Source: Aphrocallistes beatrix
Taxonomy: Eukaryota; Porifera; Hexactinellida; Sceptrulophora; Aphrocallistidae
Direction of reading: 5' to 3'
DNA length: 64,000 bases
Assembly (NCBI GenBank): GCA_963281255.1
Contig: OY725505.1
Location: 2,232,001-2,296,000, forward strand
The first letter of the stretch is position 1. Every line of letters starts with the position of its first letter. Shown in pieces: positions 48,801-53,106 of this stretch. Both the position numbers and the translations under genes were made by a program. The notes beneath the pieces were generated by a model. It was not told the origin of the DNA and did no database searches. It worked only from the letters and a program-made list of their open reading frames with translations.

Positions 48801-49008
48801 CACTTTTTAGGAAAATATTGGAGCTGATAGTCTCAAACATATTAAGGATTCTCTCGAATCTATCAATGTTATCTCGGAAATACTCTTACTTGTTGATGTA
48901 ATCATTGGATTTGTATCTTCAGCTGGAGGAGATCCTAACTGTAACCTGCTTACATATATTACAGATATACTATGTTATGATGTGACAAATATGGCTAAAA
49001 TTAGAGAG
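22325..49008 (+). CDS. RNF213-like giant E3 ubiquitin ligase, RZ finger and C-terminal region (ten exons)
   Basis: RNF213 (mysterin) proteins are very large cytosolic AAA+ ATPases and ubiquitin ligases. Human RNF213 acts on lipid droplets and coats intracellular bacteria by ubiquitylating lipid A. Ten exons join in matching splice phase into 702 codons with no stop. Landmarks in order: FPTMED before the finger; an RZ-type zinc finger with WYSCKNGH, NCGRPW, KCPDCG and IIGG; a helical C-terminal region including SYPILNKF, LPDIIRLQAMLFKDF, DFDFNTELIYFLPTP and FVSSAGGDPN. These follow the order known from vertebrate RNF213. The AAA+ core and RING are not in the window and should lie upstream; the last part of the C-terminus should lie downstream. 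Introns 3, 5, 6 and 7 are 4.7-6.0 kb and filled with transposons. ZNFX1 also has an RZ finger but lacks this C-terminal region. The open, phased frame suggests a live gene. Confidence 0.88.
22704..22944. mobile_element. hAT-type MITE with degenerate GGGTTTCTGT repeats
   Basis: A perfect 8-bp target duplication CTTATTAG flanks it (22696-22703 and 22945-22952). The ends are CAGAGTTGCCATGG and the inverse-like CCACTGCTACCCTG. The middle is a degenerate repeat of GGGTTTCTGTGGG. It lies in the intron between exons a and b. Confidence 0.8.
23015..23096 (+). CDS. RNF213-like exon b
   Basis: The acceptor is TATTTTAG and the donor AAT|GTATGT, leaving phase 1. The peptide reads SILSIIAIIQNNFCLNKLPW. 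The intron before it (22424-23014) carries a 241-bp hAT MITE. Confidence 0.6.
23328..23638 (+). CDS. RNF213-like exon c, first half of the RZ finger
   Basis: The exon contains LLWHLTFILRSHRYPAIF, PEALEKTYFPTMED and the first RZ ligands, WYSCKNGH (Cys-x3-His). It ends GHIYFIEN|GTAAGC in phase 0. The acceptor CGTCAAG at 23327 keeps phase with exon b; an alternative AG at 23314 would not. The PEAL...F.PTM..D block matches the segment just before the RZ finger of vertebrate RNF213. Confidence 0.85.
23838..24055 (-). repeat. family A repeat, truncated
   Basis: The hairpin end ACAAGCGCGCTTCGC is on the left. The copy runs to the GATGAGTCATCATTTTGGAT block and stops at the truncated end of a hAT element. 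Confidence 0.7.
24056..25782 (-). mobile_element. hAT element (ZBED5/FAM200-like), truncated
   Basis: The high-coordinate end is a hAT terminus, TTTGGGAACCACTG, preceded by GGGGTCGCGACCC. The opposite end is missing where it meets the family A fragment at 24055. It was inserted in a P-like foldback, whose remaining half continues at 25783-25918. Confidence 0.8.
24060..25631 (-). pseudogene. hAT transposase relic, ZBED5/FAM200/SCAND3-like
   Basis: The first frame (24768-25631) starts MAGASRERHYQDKF and has a BED-type finger (CVICYEVLSSESM, then LQRHLSSKHSAY). It continues with the RNase H-like core: LPWHAIQLDESTDIAS, FNKINSFYNKEGLEFNK and STDGAPAMLGKHSGF. The second frame carries LLFYTKVHWLSRGNVILRVY, and the third (24043-24537) VANLCYLSDIFERINVLN. 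There is a frame change near 24770-24820 and an in-frame stop at 24544. The C-terminal dimerisation region is cut off. Confidence 0.88.
25783..25918. mobile_element. half of a P-like foldback
   Basis: The sequence matches the right arm of the P-like foldbacks, from the TATTCCCAAGCTCTATTG block to CCTTTTATACAGTAGGCTAT. The internal motif CTAGTCC lies 45 bp from the end. The rest was removed or displaced by the hAT element to its left. Confidence 0.6.
25936..26190 (+). repeat. family A repeat, degraded
   Basis: It runs from TTAACTCAGTCATTTTAGGTG through ATGACTCATCATTCTTTTAT to GAGCGCCCATTGGGCGCC. The hairpin end is lost. Confidence 0.5.
26331..26395. repeat. short inverted repeat, possible pogo-like remnant
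   Basis: AACCTCCCAAAGCGGCAC is followed about 25 bp later by its near inverse, GTGCCGCTTCTTGGAGGTT. It resembles the end of a TA-targeting MITE, but no flanking TA pair is clear. Confidence 0.3.
26507..26731 (+). pseudogene. HIRAN-like domain fragment in intron 3
   Basis: The frame reads VRGYHAYMDIWTPEEGERL, then YKYAVSVMKDGLVVGHVPYN and ISQFLKRD. This is the conserved start of a small domain (HIRAN-like: WTP...GE, then AV.V.KDG..VGHVP) found in many uncharacterised invertebrate proteins, often near transposons. The usual following half is absent. There is no splice support for its being an RNF213-like exon, and the exon c to d join is complete without it. It is probably a fragment of a transposon-associated gene. 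Confidence 0.55.
26905..28309 (-). repeat. family B repeat interrupted by a P-like foldback
   Basis: The body GAAATCTACACCCCTAAAAA, TGTGAAAACATGTACAT and the end CCTAGCATTTTAATATATAA are family B in reverse orientation. The copy is split at 27063-27999 by a P-like foldback, with its 7-bp target ATTTAAG duplicated. Confidence 0.75.
27063..27999. mobile_element. P-like foldback element
   Basis: A 7-bp duplication ATTTAAG flanks it (27056-27062 and 28000-28006). The ends are CATAGCCTACAGTA and TACAGTAGGCAATG. The arms are inverted copies folding near 27600. The motif GGACTAGGGATGC begins 44 bp inside the left end. Frames visible within the arms are by-products of the palindrome. Confidence 0.85.
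28668..28837 (+). CDS. RNF213-like exon d, second half of the RZ finger
   Basis: After TATTCTTAG the frame reads CGRPWSRGKCPDCGEIIGG, supplying the remaining zinc ligands, then LHVLHEGNKR and GTGYLLKDS. It ends HLHK plus two bases (AG|GTAACT). The join FIEN-CGRPW restores the family motif exactly, across an intron of 5.0 kb. Confidence 0.9.
28838..29526 (+). other. intron 4 of the RNF213-like gene
   Basis: No transposon with clear ends is seen. A 65-codon frame at 29091-29288 (starting MKSDTELQMFHYTSEN) lies here, but exons d and e join in phase without it and it has no recognised domain. Confidence 0.5.
29527..29792 (+). CDS. RNF213-like exon e
   Basis: The acceptor TTTTAG at 29526 is followed by one base that completes Arg, then AIHPIGVVIIQILIHSTFL, matching the RLLTHLALLLGAS region after the RZ finger. 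Further on come LTLEEFFTQRLSKDISNL and CVHIILKNFL. The donor is TTA|GTAAGT in phase 1. Confidence 0.85.
30532..31430. repeat. 23-bp minisatellite, about 38 copies
   Basis: The unit is ACTTGACTTAGCTTGAGAGACAG, shown here as ACTTGACTTAGC followed by TTGAGAGA(C/T)AG. Copies differ mainly at one C/T position and, towards the right end, by GACTTGGCT for GACTTGACT. The period of 23 is not a multiple of three and stops occur in all frames, so it is not coding. It lies inside the P-like element. Confidence 0.95.
32291..32416 (-). pseudogene. THAP zinc-finger relic of a P-type transposase
   Basis: From ATG at 32416 the frame reads MSCVAPGFTSNYRG, then SMKFFNLPKDGALRENE. THAP domains start C-x2-4-C (CVAPGCTSNY) and continue F.FPKD..LR. 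Here the second Cys is Phe. Another frame just downstream reads LSHFKSCEDYQNYKIPK up to a GTAAGT, like the closing HF...EDY part of a THAP exon. A deletion and frame change separate the two. It is a decayed N-terminal exon, clearly recognisable in pattern but not functional. Confidence 0.65.
33653..34956 (-). mobile_element. mariner element
   Basis: TA flanks lie at 33651-33652 and 34957-34958. The inverted ends are CGAGGGGCACTCGA and TCGAGTGCCTACG, and both continue with TTTTGACGTT-type sequence. The length is 1304 bp. It sits in the TA/TG-rich region of a family A copy in intron 5. Confidence 0.9.
33717..34726 (-). pseudogene. mariner transposase, nearly complete, one frame change
   Basis: The N-terminal frame (34400-34726) has HFPDVAPSLSTFERWYREF and EDAPRAGRPSVSHNEQNVDQ, the mariner helix-turn-helix region. 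The C-terminal frame (33717-34430) has the D,34D core: TGDETWIYHYD, LLHHDNASSHTALRTREFL and YSPDLAPCDFWLF, and ends SRMKKCIESHGEYFEKM. The frames overlap at 34400-34430, so a single frame change separates them. The total length of about 345 residues is full size. The extreme N-terminus may be lost. Confidence 0.88.
35385..35799 (+). other. end of intron 5
   Basis: Degraded family A-like pieces occur (GATGAGTCATCG, GAGTGATGACGTCATTGTCACC, and CGGACACGAGGTGTTCGC). No gene is seen before exon f. Confidence 0.4.
35800..35938 (+). CDS. RNF213-like exon f
   Basis: The acceptor TATTCTAG leads into RRPDDRELWEKDFYDNIIF, aligned with the NNWEKEIAAVISPELEHLD-type segment of vertebrate RNF213. The donor CTCG|GTAAGT leaves phase 2. 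It is flanked by introns of 6.0 and 4.7 kb. Confidence 0.85.
36022..36411 (-). repeat. family A repeat with internal deletion
   Basis: The hairpin end is at 36022. The sequence jumps from GACTGGCGG to AATTTTTGATGACTAATGAC, so the middle block is missing. It then runs to AATTCGTTACAG, a TA run and TCGAGTTTTAATAGTAAGGA. Confidence 0.75.
36443..36862. mobile_element. pogo-like MITE
   Basis: TA flanks lie at 36441-36442 and 36863-36864. The ends CAGTCGACTCTCGTTAACAC and TATTAACGAGAGTCGACTG are inverted repeats. Internal repeats of CTTATCCG and GTATTAAC resemble transposase-binding arrays. It is 420 bp with no coding capacity, in intron 6. Confidence 0.8.
36890..37691 (-). repeat. family B repeat with three tandem internal units
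   Basis: Reverse orientation: it ends CCTAGCATTTTAATATATAA. The unit from GTTTACTTTATG to the CTAGTTTCTAGC block (about 130 bp) occurs three times in tandem (36890-37310). The hairpin end is absent. Confidence 0.75.
38300..39418 (-). mobile_element. internally deleted hAT derivative
   Basis: It carries the first and last parts of a hAT transposase on the - strand with the middle missing. The high-coordinate end has G-run/C-run palindromes (about 39347-39410, such as GGGGGGGCGCGCCCCCC). The low-coordinate end and target duplication were not resolved. Confidence 0.6.
38413..39061 (-). pseudogene. hAT transposase remnant (N-terminus and C-terminus only)
   Basis: From ATG at 39061 the frame reads MASKRVRDSSDSDGQPLIQ and YYAKKPKDN, then stops. 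The C-terminal frame (38545-38931) includes ISNMHSLCVIYLCLPVSTC and EAERSFSMLRRIHTYLQSS, the hAT dimerisation signature. An in-frame TAA follows, after which the same frame continues QRLNHCAILSAHRDIV and FVDKTVQRKNIFGPALN to 38413. Most of the catalytic core is deleted. Confidence 0.8.
39886..40640 (+). repeat. family B repeat interrupted by a SINE
   Basis: It starts TATTAAAACGCTAGGATG with GAATTGATTGAAGAATTGG and is split by a SINE at 40155-40542. It resumes with ATATATAGCATAAAAAAGG and ends at the TCCAACGGTTGACATGG block, 33 bp before exon g. Confidence 0.7.
40155..40542 (+). mobile_element. tRNA-derived SINE
   Basis: The 5' part has an RNA polymerase III promoter: an A box at 40168-40179 (GTGGTTAGGGCG) and a B box at 40204-40216 (GGGTTCTAACCTC), about 33 bp apart as in tRNA genes. 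The head GGTGGTGCAGTGGTTAGGGC is typical of tRNA-SINEs. The body is about 300 bp of unknown origin, and the tail is a short AACTTTA repeat. It cannot fold as an intact tRNA. It lies in intron 6. Confidence 0.75.
40673..40974 (+). CDS. RNF213-like exon g
   Basis: The acceptor CTGTAG is followed by a base completing Arg. The exon includes FWMNRSLIGLNNF, then NSYPILNKFVNEEFLL and LPDIIRLQAMLFKDFGFRI, matching the PILWHFL...LPEILALQRDLVKQF region. The donor TCAG|GTGTAT leaves phase 1. Confidence 0.88.
41426..41512 (+). repeat. family B repeat, 5' fragment
   Basis: TATTAAAATGCTAGGATTTTG, the TTTG run and GAATTGATTGAAGAATTGGC are followed directly by the start of a foldback. The rest of the copy is missing. 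The preceding stretch (40975-41425, start of intron 7) holds nothing recognisable. Confidence 0.65.
41513..42594. repeat. foldback element with ends GTGTTACTTTAGCAGC
   Basis: Left GTGTTACTTTAGCAGCGG and right CCGCTGCTAAAGTAACAC are inverted. GGAGGTCTGGACG and CGTCCAGACCTCC pair likewise, giving arms of 300-400 bp. The GTGTTACTTTAGCAGC block is also repeated at 41856 inside the left half. No coding potential or clear target duplication is seen. Confidence 0.65.
43564..45952 (-). mobile_element. hAT transposon, almost intact
   Basis: A perfect 8-bp target duplication GTTCTCAC flanks it (43556-43563 and 45953-45960). The terminal repeats are TAGGGTTTGGAAT and ATTCCAAACCCTA. Both subterminal regions are packed with TATCCGGATA-like repeats, probable transposase-binding sites. 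The length of 2389 bp contains one transposase gene covering most of the element. It is the youngest-looking autonomous-size DNA transposon in the window. Confidence 0.95.
43764..45641 (-). pseudogene. hAT transposase with BED finger, open except for one stop
   Basis: From ATG at 45641, MSTIQVKKSEVWQHFSRQ starts a BED zinc finger (CNICNTQICC, then MRNHCRSKH). A single in-frame TAA at 45237-45239 interrupts it after SKSIK; the same frame continues NLSRQISGLLLKGTRFSIS, so nothing else is lost. The core has SISLDEYTSCHNRRFM, HIVATVNDGASLMVKYG and TRWNSLLAMIDRFI. It ends with the dimerisation signature SIESERAFSAAGLFITKIR and LCFIRSYLKNQ. The full length of about 625 residues is normal. It could be a recent nonsense change or a sequencing error. 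Confidence 0.92.
46090..46621 (+). repeat. family B repeat, 5'-truncated
   Basis: It runs from ACGATTAATTTCGAAAATC through TTTTCACACCTTATATACA to the hairpin end AAGCGAAGCGCACTTGT, stopping 75 bp before exon h. Confidence 0.75.
46696..46954 (+). CDS. RNF213-like exon h
   Basis: Two bases after TATTTAG complete Asp. The exon then reads QKSVLDEYNRCLTSLF, WRLPLPNKD, DFDFNTELIYFLPTP and LVHEFENKN. It matches INLPKDY...DLDTEFEILLPRR...LHNEIV of vertebrate RNF213. The donor is AAG|GTGAGC in phase 2. Confidence 0.9.
47381..47660 (+). CDS. RNF213-like exon i
   Basis: The acceptor TTGTATAG gives one base, then FKAKKLSVLNIRHYHLINF. DFKKIEEEFAERYL corresponds to FDLEKIQRQIVSRFL in the vertebrate protein. 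The donor AAACAG|GTAATC is phase 0. The short intron before it (46955-47380) shows no transposon. Confidence 0.88.
48025..48541. mobile_element. hAT MITE containing a family B fragment
   Basis: A perfect 8-bp target duplication TTATTACA flanks it (48017-48024 and 48542-48549). The ends CAGTGCCGGATTAAG and CTTAATCCGGCCCTG are inverted repeats. GCCACGGGCCCCGCG recurs inverted or direct near both ends. A piece of family B (hairpin end leftward, about 48263-48400) is inserted in its middle. Confidence 0.9.
48263..48400 (-). repeat. family B fragment inside the hAT MITE
   Basis: ACAAGTGCGCTTCGCTTACT is the hairpin end. The sequence continues through GGACACTGTGTGTCCGC to TACTCAATCTAGCCCATTTT and ATTTATGTATA, then stops. 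Confidence 0.65.
48811..49008 (+). CDS. RNF213-like exon j
   Basis: After CACTTTTTAG the frame reads ENIGADSLKHIKDSLESI, then VDVIIGFVSSAGGDPN and LLTYITDILC, a clear match to LGFLSTAGGDPN...YTQDIL. The donor GAGAG|GTATCT is phase 0. I could not find the next exon, expected to encode the last 60-200 residues, before the end of the window. Confidence 0.9.
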
Positions 49009-49137
49009 GTATCTTTAATTTTTTTATAGTGATTTTTATTTGGATTTCGTGAAATATTTCATTTTGTAGCACGACTAGTTTAATATGTATATATATATAT
49101 ATATCCTTACTGTTAAAACTCGTTTAATGTATATTTA

Positions 49138-49880
49138 CAGGGTGGCTCATAAGTTCTGTGACAAGCCTCAGCAGGTATAAAATTTCTTATACTCAGACAA
49201 TCTTAGTTATTATGGTCTTTAGAGATTGTAATTCGATTATTCTCAATGATTTTGAAAGATTTTTCGAGTCTAAGACCTGGAACTGTGTTTTGTCTGGTGA
49301 TTTTTATGAGGAAAAATGTGTCCTAGCACGCAGCGAAAATCGAGTATCAGGGCTCACTGCTTTTCGAATGATCTTTCTAGAGTCTTCAAATTCTAGGAAA
49401 AATTGGCTCTCACATTTTCATCGAACACTCTAAATTTGTAGAATATTAAGATGTTTATATCAGTACATATTGAGAGCAATTTGGATCAGATTTTGGGTGA
49501 TTTTGCAAAATATACCTAATTTGAACACGTGAAATAATAACTTTCACTCATTTTTGATAATGAATTCAATGAATTTATGAAATATTTCCATGGTGAATGA
49601 AAGGTATCTGGTGTTAAATCGTCATAGAACATCTATTATGATGACATTTTTTACAGAAGCTGTGACCTTGATTCTCGATTTTTGCTGCGTGCCAGGACAC
49701 ATTTTTCCCCATAAAACTCACCATACAAAACACAGTTCCAGGTCTTAGACACGAAAAATCTTTTAAAACCATTGAGAATATTCGAATTACAGTCTCTAAA
49801 GATCATAATAACTAAGATTGTTCGAGTATAAGAAATTTTATACCTAAAGAAGCTTGTATCAGAACTTATGAGCCACCCTG
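49138..49880. mobile_element. palindromic Tc1/mariner-type MITE
   Basis: TA flanks lie at 49136-49137 and 49881-49882. The ends CAGGGTGGCTCATAAG and CTTATGAGCCACCCTG are inverted. Arms of more than 200 bp match in inverse order. Family A terminal fragments (TCCTTACTGTTAAAACTCG and TCCTTACTATTATAACTCG) flank it on both sides. Confidence 0.85.
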
Positions 49881-50184
49881 TATATATCCTTACTATTATA
49901 ACTCGATTAATATATATATATATATATATACAAGCGCGCTTCGCTTGCTTGCGCTGCGCGGCTGGCGGACACTTTGTGTCCGCTGGAGGCACCCTTCGGG
50001 CGCCTGTGGTCACCATTGATTAATTATAAGGGAAATAACATCTCTAAATACGTCTGTCCTACTGTTATAATCAACATCGCACGAAAAATCACAAAATTTT
50101 GATGAGTAATGATGAGGTCATAACAAAGTGATGAGTCATCATTTTTTGATGATAGTTGAATCATATGTGAGGCATGTTAGTATA

Positions 50185-51518
50185 CAGGGTGTTTCACAAT
50201 TGATGTCGTATTTTTATATTAGATTATATTAGACACCCATTTAACGAAATCTATTTAGTTTCACTTACAAAAATTGATATCATTTAATGTTTTCTCTCGA
50301 ATACAATTTCATTCATCAGTAACAAATTCCACTGTTTATATATTCTATACGAAATTGGGCTAAAAATAGTATTAAATTATGGTGAAAGAACACAGTATCA
50401 TGATTCGCTCACAGGCTGTTGGCATGTTACAAGCAGGTTCTTCTCAGAAGTTTGTGTCTATGAAACTTGGTGTTAACATCCGCACAATTCAGCGTTGGTG
50501 GCGATTATTCAAGAATGATTTATCATTAGAAAATCAGGGGGGGCCGCGGACGTAAATCGTCCGTACCTAAAATTGCAAAGATTGTAATCACGAAATATAT
50601 AGGCAAAAAACGGCGTTCTGTGCGTAATCTTTCCCGGGAATTAAAGTTGAAAGGTCTTTCAATATCTTACAGTACAGTATATCGTTATTTGAAAAGAGAA
50701 AAGGGAGTAAAATCTTACAGACGCCAGCGGCAACCGTTATTAACCGAGAAAATCAAAGCCGCACGACTAAAATTTTGCAAAGAACGTGCCAATTGGACAG
50801 TAGACGATTGGAGAAATGTACTATTCACAGATGAGTCCCCGTTTCAATTTAATTATCCCAAACCGGAAAAATGATTGTGTTTGGGCCAGAAATCCATCGG
50901 AGGTTGAGCCCATTCAAACAGTGAAGTTTCCCAAGAAAATTCAAGTCTGGGGTATGATGTCATATCGTGCACTGTCAGAGTTGCACTTTATCCCTGTTGG
51001 GCAAACTGTAACCGCAGATTACTATATTAACGAGATTCTGGATAAAACTCGAATGTCTGCAATGAACAGAAAACGAAAAACAGGCACCGTTTTGCAACGG
51101 GAAATGTTGAAAAATATGTCCGGTGCGATATTTCAACAAGATGGTGCCCCAGCTCACAACGCAAAAATTACTCGATGTTGGTTAAGAGGAAGGATAAACA
51201 GGTTTGGGGCGAAGGGGACCTGGCCAGCGAACTCTCCAGACTTGAATCCTATCGAGAATATATGGTCGATTTTGAAAAATGATCTGGATTCAATGGGTGA
51301 GTCAAAAGATTTAAAAATGCTGGAGAATCAACTAAAAACTGCATGGTCCAATATTTCACCTGACCTTTTGGGAAACTTAATAGATGGGATGCCAAATCGC
51401 ATTAAAACGTGCATTGAACTCAAAGGTGGATATATTGGTAAATAATTGTAGCTGTATTCCAATTTTAAAAAAAGTTACATGTAATTGTGTAATACGACAT
51501 CAATTGTGAAACACCCTG
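50185..51518 (+). mobile_element. Tc1-type transposon, full length
   Basis: TA flanks lie at 50183-50184 and 51519-51520. The inverted ends are CAGGGTGTTTCACAATTGAT and ATCAATTGTGAAACACCCTG. The length of 1334 bp is typical. It carries the transposase relic at 50379-51445 and is inserted in a family A copy. Confidence 0.92.
50379..51445 (+). pseudogene. Tc1 transposase (D,34E) with two frame changes
   Basis: From ATG at 50379 the first frame has VGMLQAGSSQKFVSMKLGVN and IRTIQRWWRLF, a helix-turn-helix. It leaves frame at a run of seven Gs near 50538. The second frame (50620-50874) has LSISYSTVYRYLKREKGV and WRNVLFTDESPFQFN, with the first catalytic Asp. A second change near 50870 leads into the third frame (50816-51445), with IFQQDGAPAHNAKI (second Asp) and SPDLNPIENIWSILKNDL (Glu). 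It ends DGMPNRIKTCIELKGGYIGK. All three catalytic residues are present. The G run could be a sequencing artefact. Confidence 0.9.
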
Positions 51519-51845
51519 TACATATTCTATTAAAATTTCAGCCTTCTATCTCCTATAATGGCTGAGTTATGCTCGAATAACTGTGTTGCTTAACTTTTAA
51601 AAATATAATTAGATGTCGCAATTATCTTCCAAATTCATTATCAAAGTTCATTAAATAATATTACATGATAATGATTGCTGGAATTGTGGTTAATAATTGA
51701 CTTGCAAATAGGACAATGCATATTGACTAAATTTTCGAAAGGGCTGCCCGGTTGAGAGAGGTGCCCCGATATCGGAGGTCCGGATAAGAGAGGTTCGAGT
51801 GTATATATATCGATTAATCGAGTTTTAATAGCAAGGATATATATA

Positions 51846-52618
51846 CAGGGTGGCTTTTAAGTTCTGTCCCAAGCTTTATTAGGTATAAAATTTCTTAAAC
51901 TCAAACAATCTTAGTTATTATGGTCTTTAGAGATTGTAATTCGAATATTCTCAATGATTTTATAAGATTTTTCGAGTCTAAGAACTGGAACTGTGTTTTG
52001 TATGGTGAGTTTTGTGAAAAAAATATGTGTCCTGGAACGCAGCGAAAATCGAGAATCAAGGCCACTGCTTCTGTAAAAAATGTCTCGATAATCGATTTTC
52101 CATTACGATTTAGCACTAGATACCTTCCATTCACCATTGAAATATTTCACAAATTCATTGAATTCATTATCAGAAACGAGATAAAGTTATTATTTCACGA
52201 CTTCAAATTAGGTACATTTTGCAAAATTCCCTAAAATGGCACTTTTTTTCACATCACAAAAAAATCTGATCCAATTTGTCCTCAAAATGCACTGATCTGA
52301 AAATCTTATATTTCTACAAATTTAGAGTGTTCAAGGAAAATGTGTGAGCTAATTTTTCATAGAATTTGAAGACTCTGGGAAGATAATTTGAAAAGCAGTG
52401 GTCCCTGATTCTCGATTTTCGCTGCGTTCCATGACACATATTATTTTCACAAAACTCACCATACAAAACACAGTTCCAGTTCTTAGACTCGAAAAATCTT
52501 ATAAAATCATTGAGAATATTCGAATTACAATCTCTAAAGACCATAATAACTAAGATTGTTTGAGTTTAAGAAATTTTATACCTAATAAAGCTTGGGACAT
52601 AACTTAAAAGCCACCCTG
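51846..52618. mobile_element. palindromic Tc1/mariner-type MITE
   Basis: The left end CAGGGTGGCTTTTAAGTT follows TA at 51844-51845. The right end AACTTAAAAGCCACCCTG is followed by AA instead of TA. The arms are nearly perfect inverted copies, and the element is closely related to the MITE at 49138. Frames seen in the arms are palindrome by-products. Confidence 0.85.
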
Positions 52619-52622
52619 AATG

Positions 52623-53106
52623 TCTGTAACGAATTGATTGAAGAAACTGCCTGGCTCAGAAAGCTGATTTTTTGTCTTTTGGCTATGGCTCCAGTAAGTT
52701 CTGAGCTCAGAGCAAAATGTCGACATATCATGGAATTATGACGTCATTGTCACATTTTTAAAAGTTAAGCAATACAGTTATTTGAGCATAACTCAGCCAT
52801 TATAAGAGATAGAAGGCTGAAATTTTAATAGAATCTGTATACTAACATACCTCACAAATGATGCAACTATCATCAAAAAATGATGACTCATCACTTTGTT
52901 ATGACGTCATCATTACTTCAAAATTTTAAAAATTGTTAAATTTGTTGATTTTTCGTGCGATATCGATTATAGCAGTTAGACAGACATATTTAGAGATGTT
53001 GTTTCCCTTATAATTAATCAATGTGACCCCAGGCGCCCAAAGGGCGACTCCAGCGGACACAAAGTGTCCGCCAGCCGCGCAGGGCAAGCAAGCGAAGCGC
53101 GCTTGT
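52623..53106 (+). repeat. family A repeat
   Basis: It starts CTGTAACGAATTGATTGAAG and runs through GACGTCATTGTCACATTTTT and GGCGCCCAAAGGGCGAC to the hairpin end AAGCGAAGCGCGCTTGT. It is one of the most complete copies, though the TCCTTACTATTAAAA end and TA run are absent. Confidence 0.8.

Larger units (their letters stand above)
49930..51604 (-). repeat. family A repeat interrupted by a Tc1
   Basis: The hairpin end ACAAGCGCGCTTCGC is at 49930. The body runs to GTGAGGCATGTTAGTATA, where a Tc1 is inserted, and resumes CATATTCTATTAAAATTTC up to GCTTAACTTTTAAAAAT. The far end is missing. Confidence 0.75.

Noticed and set aside
51920-52544. Frames of 76-104 codons on both strands
   Set aside because: They arise from inverted arms of a TA-targeting MITE.
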